Source: Candidatus Parcubacteria bacterium (GTDB lineage Bacteria; Patescibacteriota; Patescibacteriia; Patescibacteriales; UBA12075). From it: 6,793 nt of DNA. The stretch spans positions 1 to 6,793 of the forward strand of contig JAGLNE010000122.1 in the NCBI GenBank assembly GCA_023139655.1, given 5' to 3'. The notes under the pieces were generated by a model. The model made no database searches. It was not told where the DNA came from and was given only the letters and a program-made list of their open reading frames with translations. The stretch's first letter is position 1. Each line of letters starts with the position of its first letter. Shown here one piece after another: positions 1 to 6,140 of this stretch. Both the position numbers and the translations under genes were made by a program.

Positions 1-2
1 AT

Positions 3-2366
3 TTTGAGCATACTGTTTTATTGATTTGTTTGCCCAAAGAACAGCCCGGGGATGAACAAAAAGAATTTACCGCGCTTATGATAAAAGAAGAGATAAATAA
101 GGCGGAAATGATAATGGCCGCCATTGGGGGACTTAAAGCTCAGCGTGGTTTTAAGCCTTGGCTACTAGGCCGGAGTGATCATTATTCATTTGAAATAGTG
201 GCCAGCAAAAAACAGATCGCCTGGTACGCAGTGGCGCCGCGTGAACAAGCCCGCTATATTGAACAGCAAATCCATTCCCGCTACCCGGAAGCAGTGATTG
301 AAGAAGTTAGTGATTATAATATTTTCTCGCCTAGTAGCATTACTAAAGCCGGTTATTTGCGTACTAGCCGTCCGCTAATTTTCCCAATAAAGACTTACAA
401 CAAGCAGGAGTCTGATCCACTCAATTCAATTATTAACGTGATGAGTAAATTGGGCGAGAATGAATCACTAGCTATTCAATATATAGTTAGAAGCGCGCGA
501 CCAGGCTGGCATCGGCGCGGCAAGGGCATAGGCAAGCGAATGATGGAAGGAAAAACCGTTACTGAGGCAATTCGTCTAAGCAGCCGGAATCCGGTAATGG
601 CCGTGGTAGCTGACTTATGGCAAACAACCAAGCCAATGACTGAGGCGGAAAAACTAAAACAGCAAAGTGCTATGCCGCGTTTGACGCAAATGGAAGAGGA
701 GATGCTAAAAGGTATAGAGGAGAAAACCTCCAAGGCCGGATTGAATGTTAATTTGCGCGTAATTGTCAGTGCAGACAACGCGGGTAACGCAAAAATTTAT
801 TTAGAAAATCTTGGTTCAGCCTACAGCCAGTACAATTTGTATGAATACGGCAATAGCTTTATTAATAAAATCCGCATTGGTAATCAGAAAAAGTTAATTA
901 ATGATTTTATCTACCGTCGTTTTGAGAGGAAAATCGCTTTTCTTATAAACAGTGAAGAAATGGCCAGCTTATACCACCTACCATTAAGGAACGTTGAAAC
1001 GCCAAACATCCTTTGGTTAAGCGCTAAAAAAGCCTCAGTCCCTAATAATATCCCGACGACCGGGATAACTTTGGGACACAATATTTTCCGCGGCCAGGAG
1101 CAGTTGATTAAAATTAAACGCAACGACCGCCGTAGGCATACATACATAATTGGAAAATCCGGTGTGGGTAAATCGGTTCTTCAGGCCAGTATGGCTATCC
1201 AGGATATTTACAACGGAGAAGGCGTCTGCGTAGTTGATCCGCACGGCGATTTGATTGCGGATATTATTTCCCGTGTCCCGCCCGAACGGGCTGAGGATGT
1301 TATCTTGTTTTCTCCGGCAGACATTGAGCGGCCTCTAGCTCTAAATTTGATGGAATATGACCCGCGCTATCCGGAGCAAAAAACCTTTGTAATTAATGAG
1401 TTAATTAAAATATTTGATAAGCTTTATGACCTTAAATCAACCGGCGGTCCGATCTTTGAGCAGTATATGCGCAATGCCATGCTCCTTATTATGGATGACC
1501 CGAGCTCCGGCTCAACCCTGATGGAAATACCAAAAGTGCTCTCAGACCCGGCCTTTCGTAAAATGAAGCTGGACAAGTGCCATGACCACACTGTGGTTGA
1601 TTTCTGGAAAAAAGAGGCTGAAAAAGCCGGCGGTGACGCGGCTCTGGCTAACGTAGTGCCGTACGTAACCAGTAAATTAACCCAATTTATTTCCAATGAT
1701 ACAATGCGCCCGATAATTGCCCAGCAGCATAGCTCGTTTAATTTCCGTGATGTAATGGATACGCAGAAAATACTTTTGGTAGATCTACAAAAAGGTCTTA
1801 TCGGCGAAATGAATGCCTTTCTTTTGGGCATGATCCTGGTCGGCAAAATTTTAATGGCTGCTTTATCCAGGACCGATTTAGAGCAGGACAAGCGCAAAGA
1901 TTTTTATCTATATATTGACGAATTCCAGAATTTTACTACTGATTCAATAAGCACGATTCTTTCCGAAGCCAGAAAGTATAATTTAAATTTAATCATTGCC
2001 CATCAATACATTGGCCAGCTGGTTAAAAACCAGGATACTTCCGTTAAGGATGCGGTATTTGGCAATGTGGGCACAATGATCACATTTAAGATCGGGAGTG
2101 AAGACGCGCAGGCACTTGAGAAAGAATATAGCCCGGTTTTTAACCAGTTTGATTTGATTAATATTGAAAAATTCACCGCCTACACCAAGCTCTTAATTGA
2201 CAACACGGCCTCAAGACCATTCTCCATGACCACTATCTGGCCTTTGCCTGGAAAGGAGACGCCAGGGATAAGCCAAAAGATTAGAACTTTATCCCGCTTA
2301 AAATATGGCCAGGATAGGAATGTAGTTGAGGCGGAAATCAAAAAGCGTGGAACGCAAAACGCGTAA
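3..2366 (+). CDS. HerA/VirD4-like type IV secretion system ATPase, N-terminus cut off by window edge
   Basis: The frame is open from base 3 to the TAA at 2364-2366 with no stop upstream, so the gene begins outside the window. The TTG at 21 is probably internal, because the residues before it (FEHTVL) run smoothly into a hydrophobic strand. Numbering from that TTG, residues 1-340 form a mixed N-terminal region without a motif I can name. The ATPase core follows: Walker A GKSGVGKS at 378-385, a DPHGD motif at 406-410 typical of HerA/VirD4/VirB4-like enzymes, Walker B YIDE ending at D633-E634, and a conserved HQY at 661-663. Such hexameric motors couple ATP hydrolysis to moving DNA or protein through a membrane channel. 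CPR genomes often carry this form, typically with membrane segments further upstream (recall, not visible here). No relaxase or other secretion gene is in the window, so the substrate is unknown. The family assignment is firm; the transport role is inferred. Confidence 0.88.
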   Translation, partial: FEHTVLLICLPKEQPGDEQKEFTALMIKEEINKAEMIMAAIGGLKAQRGFKPWLLGRSDHYSFEIVASKKQIAWYAVAPREQARYIEQQIHSRYPEAVIEEVSDYNIFSPSSITKAGYLRTSRPLIFPIKTYNKQESDPLNSIINVMSKLGENESLAIQYIVRSARPGWHRRGKGIGKRMMEGKTVTEAIRLSSRNPVMAVVADLWQTTKPMTEAEKLKQQSAMPRLTQMEEEMLKGIEEKTSKAGLNVNLRVIVSADNAGNAKIYLENLGSAYSQYNLYEYGNSFINKIRIGNQKKLINDFIYRRFERKIAFLINSEEMASLYHLPLRNVETPNILWLSAKKASVPNNIPTTGITLGHNIFRGQEQLIKIKRNDRRRHTYIIGKSGVGKSVLQASMAIQDIYNGEGVCVVDPHGDLIADIISRVPPERAEDVILFSPADIERPLALNLMEYDPRYPEQKTFVINELIKIFDKLYDLKSTGGPIFEQYMRNAMLLIMDDPSSGSTLMEIPKVLSDPAFRKMKLDKCHDHTVVDFWKKEAEKAGGDAALANVVPYVTSKLTQFISNDTMRPIIAQQHSSFNFRDVMDTQKILLVDLQKGLIGEMNAFLLGMILVGKILMAALSRTDLEQDKRKDFYLYIDEFQNFTTDSISTILSEARKYNLNLIIAHQYIGQLVKNQDTSVKDAVFGNVGTMITFKIGSEDAQALEKEYSPVFNQFDLINIEKFTAYTKLLIDNTASRPFSMTTIWPLPGKETPGISQKIRTLSRLKYGQDRNVVEAEIKKRGTQNA

Positions 2367-2374
2367 CGTAAAAT

Positions 2375-2514
2375 AATTTTCAATTTTCAATTTTCAAACA
2401 ATTTACAATTTTTTAATATTTCAATGATGATGAGATTTTATGATTTAATTTTAAAATTTTAAAATTGAAAATTAATTCATTGTTTGAAAATTGAAAATTC
2501 GTAAATTGTAAATT
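2375..2514. repeat. A/T-only inverted repeat and heptamer-like repeat cluster
   Basis: This spacer after the secretion ATPase contains perfect 21-bp inverted arms at 2382-2402 and 2479-2499, separated by 76 bases. A 20-bp perfect palindrome (AATTTTAAAATTTTAAAATT) lies between them at 2447-2466. A 12-base segment at 2400-2411 recurs as its reverse complement at 2503-2514, but in the wrong order for a simple hairpin. The building blocks are 7-base units such as GAAAATT and GTAAATT on both strands. It could terminate transcription weakly or be a dispersed intergenic repeat. There is no GC-rich stem or defined U-tract, so I do not call it a terminator. Confidence 0.8.
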
Positions 2515-2523
2515 AAGCTAATA

Positions 2524-2552
2524 TAGACAAATAAATAAAAATAGTATATTAT
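2524..2552 (+). promoter_or_regulatory. Sigma70-type promoter for the 224-residue protein gene
   Basis: A TAGACA box at 2524-2529 (5 of 6 to TTGACA) and a TATTAT box at 2547-2552 (5 of 6 to TATAAT) are separated by exactly 17 bases. Transcription would start near 2559 and give a leader of about 58 bases. The A/T-rich background raises the chance of a fortuitous -10, but the C-containing -35 with ideal spacing makes this the best promoter in the spacer. Confidence 0.55.
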
Positions 2553-2616
2553 AAAATTATCAAATGGGGATAAACATAAAAGAATCAAATACTAAAATTA
2601 GCTAAAAATAAAAGGT

Positions 2617-3291
2617 ATGTCGAAAACAGAAAAAAAGGTCAGCCAAGAGGTTGACGACCTGGAAATAGAGTCAAGCTTGGGGGAAGACAAAAAAAACAAG
2701 AAAAATAAAGATAATGATGAAGGAATTACCATTAGTAGCTCCAAATTAGCGTTGGTCCGTTCTTTGCTTTTGAATATAAAAGAGAGCAATGAAAAAATAC
2801 TGGATCTATTCTCAGCAACGATTTCTCCGAAAGATGAGGAGCGTATAAGTATCGGGCAAATTATTGATCCTGGCAATGCAAGCGGCATGGGCTCTGATGG
2901 CGACGGAGTTGATGATGGCCGGATAATTGAAGGTGTTTTTGACGGTGAAAACATGATTGGCCCGGACGGCAAACAATATAGCGTACCGGCAAACTATGCC
3001 TCCAAGTCTAAACTGGTAGAAGGCGACATCCTTAAGCTGACGATTACCGGTACTGGAACATTTGTTTATAAGCAGATTGGTCCGATCGAGAGGAAGCGAA
3101 TAGTCGGGGTGCTGGAGCAAGGTAGTGGTGGAAATTTTATGGTTATTTCCGATGATAAGAAATGGCGCGTACTTACGGCCAGTGTTACTTACTTTAAGGG
3201 GCAAGATAAGGACGAGGTTGTGATTCTTCTTCCCAAAACCGGTGAAAGCAAATGGGCAGCGGTTGAGAATATTGTAAAACAAGCTAATTAG
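2617..3291 (+). CDS. Conserved CPR-type protein of unknown function with duplicated beta-rich module
   Basis: This 224-residue protein has no signal peptide or membrane segment and is probably cytoplasmic. Residues 1-35 are charged and likely disordered, with a KKNKKNK cluster at 25-31. Residues 43-66 look helical. Residues 91-101 are rich in Gly and Asp. The C-terminal half is beta-rich and seems to hold two copies of one module, about 104-143 and 162-205; each starts with I-x-G-V-[FL], has a [DG]-K-x-[YW]-x-V step and ends in alternating hydrophobics. The end (SKWAAVENIVKQ, 211-222) is probably a helix. I recall similar proteins, annotated only as hypothetical, in Parcubacteria. ATG 2617 is the first start after the promoter; an AAAGG at 2611-2615 is only one base away, too close for a normal Shine-Dalgarno. 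A promoter in front and a terminator behind make it monocistronic. A nucleic-acid-binding barrel is possible but unproven. Confidence 0.85.
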   Translation: MSKTEKKVSQEVDDLEIESSLGEDKKNKKNKDNDEGITISSSKLALVRSLLLNIKESNEKILDLFSATISPKDEERISIGQIIDPGNASGMGSDGDGVDDGRIIEGVFDGENMIGPDGKQYSVPANYASKSKLVEGDILKLTITGTGTFVYKQIGPIERKRIVGVLEQGSGGNFMVISDDKKWRVLTASVTYFKGQDKDEVVILLPKTGESKWAAVENIVKQAN

Positions 3292-3313
3292 AGATTAAGT
3301 AATGGCTGTATAT

Positions 3314-3339
3314 AAGGCCTGCTGGATTGGCAGGCTTTT
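3314..3339 (+). terminator. Intrinsic terminator after the 224-residue protein gene
   Basis: GCCTGC at 3317-3322 pairs with GCAGGC at 3330-3335 around a 7-base loop. The stem extends outward by one G-U and two A-U pairs and is followed by TTTT (3336-3339). It lies 22 bases after the TAG stop and separates this gene from dnaX. Confidence 0.85.
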
Positions 3340-3356
3340 AAATTTGTTACGAATAA

Positions 3357-3385
3357 TTGATAAATAATTAAATTTTTGGTAAGCT
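3357..3385 (+). promoter_or_regulatory. Weak candidate promoter for dnaX
   Basis: Since a terminator lies upstream, dnaX needs a promoter within 3340-3432. The best pair I find is TTGATA at 3357-3362 (5 of 6) with TAAGCT at 3380-3385 (3 of 6), spaced by 17 bases. The -10 is poor, so this is tentative. Confidence 0.25.
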
Positions 3386-3396
3386 GTTTAAGTAGT

Positions 3397-3429
3397 ATTC
3401 GTAAATTCGTAGTTAATTCGTAATTTGTA
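3397..3429. repeat. ATTCGTA short repeat array abutting the dnaX start
   Basis: Three exact ATTCGTA copies lie at 3397-3403, 3405-3411 and 3416-3422, with a variant ATTTGTA at 3423-3429. The array ends three bases before the dnaX ATG, so it fills the place where a Shine-Dalgarno would be. A related string (ATTCGTAAATTGTAAATT) occurs at 2497-2514 in the earlier spacer, which suggests a dispersed intergenic repeat family. Confidence 0.75.
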
Positions 3430-3432
3430 ATC

Positions 3433-5097
3433 ATGGCGACATTATATAGAAAATATAGGCCAAACAATTGGGAAGAGGTGGTGAATCAAAACCACATTAA
3501 AATTACCTTAACCCAGGAGATAGCCAGTGGCAAAACCGCCCATGCTTATCTTTTTAGCGGACCTCGGGGAGTAGGCAAGACCACTATTGCCCGGGTTTTA
3601 GCCAAGTCAATTAATTGTGAAAAAAGAGAAAAAAATAAATACGAACCTTGTTGTAAGTGTGAGCGCTGCGTAGAGATATTAGCCAACCGTAGTTTGGACA
3701 TAATAGAGATAGACGCGGCCTCGCATACCGGTGTTGACAATGTCCGGGAAAACATTATTGCCGCTGCCCGGGTGGCGCCGAGCCGGGCTAAGTATAAAGT
3801 ATTTATCATTGACGAGGTTCATATGCTTTCTATCTCGGCTTTTAACGCGCTACTTAAAATTCTAGAAGAGCCACCTGAGAATGTTATTTTTATACTTTGC
3901 ACTACCGAGGTGCACAAAATCCCGGCTACTATTATTTCCCGCTGTGAACGTTTTGATTTTAAACGCATCTCTGTTTCTGACCAGGTTAAAAAATTAAGCT
4001 ACATAATAAGAAAAGAAAATATCAAGGTTAGTAAAGAGATTCTGGAGTCTATTGCCCGCCATAGTGAGGGGCATATGCGCGACGCGGAAAGCCTATTGGG
4101 CCAGATCATCGCGATCGGAGGCAAAGAAATAAGCCTGGAAGAAGCTGACTTGGTGATTCCCCGGAGCGATATCAAAGAGGCGGTTAATTTATTAAAACTG
4201 CTTCAGAAAAAGGATGCCGGCGCGGCCATAGAGCTGGTAAATAAAGTTATTGATGAAGGAGTGGATTTAAAACGCTTTATTGACGACAGTATTGAGCTGA
4301 TAAGAAAAGTAATGATCATAAAAATTAATCCCAGCTTAACCGATAAGCTGGGGCTGGAAATGGGGGAGAGTTTGGAAATGGAAGTAAATAAAATAGTTGC
4401 CATGCTTGAGCTTAAGCAAGTGCTTAATTTTATTGAAGCTTTACTGGAGGCGAGAAACAAAATAAACACCAGTTTTATTTCTCAATTGCCAATAGAAATC
4501 GCTATTGCCAAGGTTTGTATTGGCACAACACCAGCAGTGTCTAGCCCTGCATCTGCTCCATCCCCGCCTTTGCCGCGCGTAAATAATCCAATACCGCCAA
4601 ATGTAAAGCCAAATTCGCTCATACCTAAAAATGATAATGTAAATAACGCAAATAGCAACACAAACAGTAATGCAAGCGTTGATATTAATATAGACCAAAA
4701 AACAATAGTCAGTAAATGGCATGAGGTACTGGCAAAAGTAAAACAGCATAATCATTCGCTTTCTTTTATTTTGCGGGTTTGCGAGCCGCGTGATGTCAAT
4801 GGCAATCGCGTTTGTCTGGCTTTTAAATATAAGTTTCACAAAGAAAGGATCAGCGAACATAAAATTAAGATTTTAATACAAGAAGTATTAAAAGACGTTT
4901 ATGGCCAGAATTTGTTAATTGATGCGATTGTTGATGAAAATATTAAAGCTAATGGCAACGGTAATGGCGCGAGCCAAGCGCCAGTCTCAACACAGACATC
5001 TGCTGATCCAATATCAAAGGAAGTTAAATCCGGAGAAAAATCCAACGACGCGATCAATAATCTTCTTAAAACATTTGGCGGGAAAGTGGTTAAATAA
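3433..5097 (+). CDS. dnaX: DNA polymerase III subunit gamma/tau (clamp-loader ATPase)
   Basis: DnaX is the ATPase of the clamp loader that opens the sliding clamp and places it on primed DNA at the replication fork. This 554-residue protein shows every landmark of the AAA+ core: a RKYRP start at 6-10, Walker A GPRGVGKT at 43-50, a zinc knuckle using C62, C73, C76 and C79, Walker B DE at 127-128, the SRC arginine-finger motif at 169-171 and sensor 2 GHMRDA at 213-218. The collar domain runs to about 362. A Pro-rich then Asn-rich linker (about 366-414) leads to a C-terminal domain at about 420-502 with SKWHEVLAKVK, similar in style to tau tails of other bacteria, then a low-complexity end. ATG 3433 matches the family start exactly, although no Shine-Dalgarno precedes it. 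The linker and tail suggest a full-length tau-like form. The patatin gene follows after 9 bases, probably in the same transcript. Confidence 0.97.
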   Translation: MATLYRKYRPNNWEEVVNQNHIKITLTQEIASGKTAHAYLFSGPRGVGKTTIARVLAKSINCEKREKNKYEPCCKCERCVEILANRSLDIIEIDAASHTGVDNVRENIIAAARVAPSRAKYKVFIIDEVHMLSISAFNALLKILEEPPENVIFILCTTEVHKIPATIISRCERFDFKRISVSDQVKKLSYIIRKENIKVSKEILESIARHSEGHMRDAESLLGQIIAIGGKEISLEEADLVIPRSDIKEAVNLLKLLQKKDAGAAIELVNKVIDEGVDLKRFIDDSIELIRKVMIIKINPSLTDKLGLEMGESLEMEVNKIVAMLELKQVLNFIEALLEARNKINTSFISQLPIEIAIAKVCIGTTPAVSSPASAPSPPLPRVNNPIPPNVKPNSLIPKNDNVNNANSNTNSNASVDINIDQKTIVSKWHEVLAKVKQHNHSLSFILRVCEPRDVNGNRVCLAFKYKFHKERISEHKIKILIQEVLKDVYGQNLLIDAIVDENIKANGNGNGASQAPVSTQTSADPISKEVKSGEKSNDAINNLLKTFGGKVVK

Positions 5098-5106
5098 AAA
5101 ATCAAG

Positions 5107-5889
5107 ATGGAGCGTAATAAAAAGATCGTGCTTGTTTTGGGGGGTGGTGGAGCCAGGGGATTGGCCCATATCGGCGTATTGCGTGTTTTAAAAGAAAAAG
5201 GCATTAAACCCAGTATAGTGATCGGCTCCAGTATTGGCGCTGTCATCGGCGCCGGTTTCGCACTTGGTTTAAGCGCCAATGAATTAGAGACTGAAGCGCT
5301 TCGTTATAAAAAGCGCTGGACACTAACAAAATTTTTTGATTTTACCATCCCTACAACTTCGTTGCTTAGGGGTAAAAAAATAAATAAATATTTAAATAGT
5401 TTTTATAGCAAGGCTTATTTTTCTGACTGCCAAATTCCTTTACGTATAATAACAACCGATTTGGAGACTGGAAAAGCTGTAATTTTAAAAAATGGGAAAG
5501 TCGCTGACGCGGTTCAGGCCAGTATTGCCGTCCCTGGTATATTTCCTCCGGTTAAAATGAACGAGAGATGGCTGATTGACGGGGGAGTGATCAGTCCTAC
5601 GCCGATTGATTACGCAAGGAAGTATGATCCAGATTTGATTATCGCGGTTGACCTTATTATGAAGCGTAAAATAAAAATACTAAAGCCAAATATTTTATCA
5701 ACTATTTTGCTTTCTTATGAAATTATCAGGACCCAGATGGTTAAGGATAAATTGCATGCCAAGAAAAAGAATGTTGTAATTATTAAGCCGAAAATGAGTA
5801 GCACGATTGATAGTTTTAAATTTTCGCAGATCAAAGAATTTATCCTATCCGGCGAAGAGGCCGCCAAAAAAGCATTGATTGATTTATAA
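5107..5889 (+). CDS. Patatin-like phospholipase (RssA/NTE-type serine lipid hydrolase)
   Basis: Patatin-family enzymes cleave acyl esters of phospholipids or lysophospholipids with a Ser-Asp dyad. All motifs are present in this 260-residue protein: the oxyanion-hole loop GGGGARG at 12-18, the nucleophile elbow GSSIG at 40-44 with Ser42, and the DGG motif at 158-160 with Asp158. There is no signal peptide, so it is probably cytoplasmic or peripheral on the inner face of the membrane. Its length fits the small single-domain RssA-like branch; no cyclic-nucleotide or other extra domain is visible. ATG 5107 places the glycine loop at the usual distance from the N-terminus. No strong Shine-Dalgarno is seen, and the 9-base gap to dnaX suggests cotranscription or translational coupling. 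CPR bacteria usually lack full lipid synthesis, so a role in remodelling lipids taken from a host is plausible but is inference. The substrate cannot be told from the sequence. Confidence 0.93.
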   Translation: MERNKKIVLVLGGGGARGLAHIGVLRVLKEKGIKPSIVIGSSIGAVIGAGFALGLSANELETEALRYKKRWTLTKFFDFTIPTTSLLRGKKINKYLNSFYSKAYFSDCQIPLRIITTDLETGKAVILKNGKVADAVQASIAVPGIFPPVKMNERWLIDGGVISPTPIDYARKYDPDLIIAVDLIMKRKIKILKPNILSTILLSYEIIRTQMVKDKLHAKKKNVVIIKPKMSSTIDSFKFSQIKEFILSGEEAAKKALIDL

Positions 5890-5907
5890 AAATAAAATTC
5901 AGGATAT

Positions 5908-5978
5908 TCGGGGATCGTCTAGTGGTAGGACTCCAGGTTCTGGTCCTGGCAACCATGGTTCGAGTCCATGTCCCCGAG
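5908..5978 (+). tRNA. tRNA-Gln (anticodon CUG)
   Basis: The 71-base cloverleaf folds cleanly. The acceptor stem is 5908-5914 with 5971-5977 (7 perfect pairs). The D stem is GTCT/GGAC with one wobble and a 7-base loop. The anticodon stem is CCAGG/CCTGG, with CTG at 5940-5942 after TT, a 4-base variable loop follows, and the T arm is CATGG-TTCGAGT-CCATG. The U1-A72 pair and G73 discriminator at 5978 are known glutamine identity features. CCA is not encoded (CTA follows), so a CCA-adding enzyme must finish it. No promoter of its own is evident; it lies 18 bases after the patatin stop and before a shared terminator, so it is probably processed from the dnaX-patatin transcript. Confidence 0.96.
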
Positions 5979-5985
5979 CTAAATT

Positions 5986-6010
5986 CACCGCCAATCTTGG
6001 CGGTGTTTTT
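5986..6010 (+). terminator. Strong intrinsic terminator after tRNA-Gln
   Basis: CACCGCCA (5986-5993) pairs perfectly with TGGCGGTG (5998-6005) across a 4-base ATCT loop, followed directly by TTTTT. It starts 8 bases after the tRNA and probably ends the whole dnaX-patatin-tRNA transcript. Confidence 0.93.
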
Positions 6011-6057
6011 GATACCCCGCACCGGACAAGTCCAATTTTTAGAACCTAGCTAATAGT

Positions 6058-6089
6058 TTGACAAAATTTAAAATAATATGTAATATAAT
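6058..6089 (+). promoter_or_regulatory. Sigma70-type promoter for the 160-residue protein gene
   Basis: A perfect TTGACA lies at 6058-6063. At the ideal 17-base spacing stands TAATAT (6081-6086, 4 of 6). A perfect TATAAT overlaps it at 6084-6089 but at 20 bases, which is long. Either way transcription would start near 6093-6097, with a leader of about 45 bases that includes the A8G8 tract. The terminator at 5986-6010 isolates this promoter from the upstream unit. Confidence 0.7.
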
Positions 6090-6123
6090 AAATCACAAAC
6101 AAAACAGCATTTTAAACGAAAAC

Positions 6124-6139
6124 AAAAAAAAGGGGGGGG
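6124..6139 (+). promoter_or_regulatory. A8G8 homopolymer tract forming the ribosome-binding site
   Basis: Eight A (6124-6131) run directly into eight G (6132-6139), one base before ATG 6141. The junction AAGGGGG can pair with the UUCCUCC of the 16S rRNA tail with a single G-U wobble, about 4 bases from the start. It is the only strong Shine-Dalgarno seen in the window. Changes in the length of either run would alter spacing or strength. Confidence 0.6.
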
Positions 6140-6140
6140 T

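Noticed and set aside
21..23. TTG at 21 as the true start of the secretion ATPase gene.
   Set aside because: The frame is open to the window edge, the upstream residues continue a hydrophobic strand, and there is no ribosome-binding site before it.
2375..2514. CRISPR array or intrinsic terminator in the A/T repeat region.
   Set aside because: Units are 7-12 bases with no regular spacers, and the palindromes have no G/C stem, so neither model fits.
2598..2972. Minus-strand open frame of 124 codons opposite the 224-residue protein gene.
   Set aside because: It mirrors the plus-strand gene, is rich in Ser and Pro as expected of an antisense shadow, and has no promoter or ribosome-binding site.
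3627..3636. A-rich stretch in dnaX resembling a slippery A-AAA-AAT site for -1 frameshifting (as in E. coli dnaX).
   Set aside because: It falls in the zinc-knuckle region, and the -1 frame meets a TAG within about 15 codons. It could not make a useful short gamma form, and no stimulatory stem is evident.
4919..5191. Plus-strand 90-codon open frame spanning the end of dnaX and the start of the patatin gene.
   Set aside because: It overlaps two well-supported genes in another frame, and its sequence has no recognisable domain.
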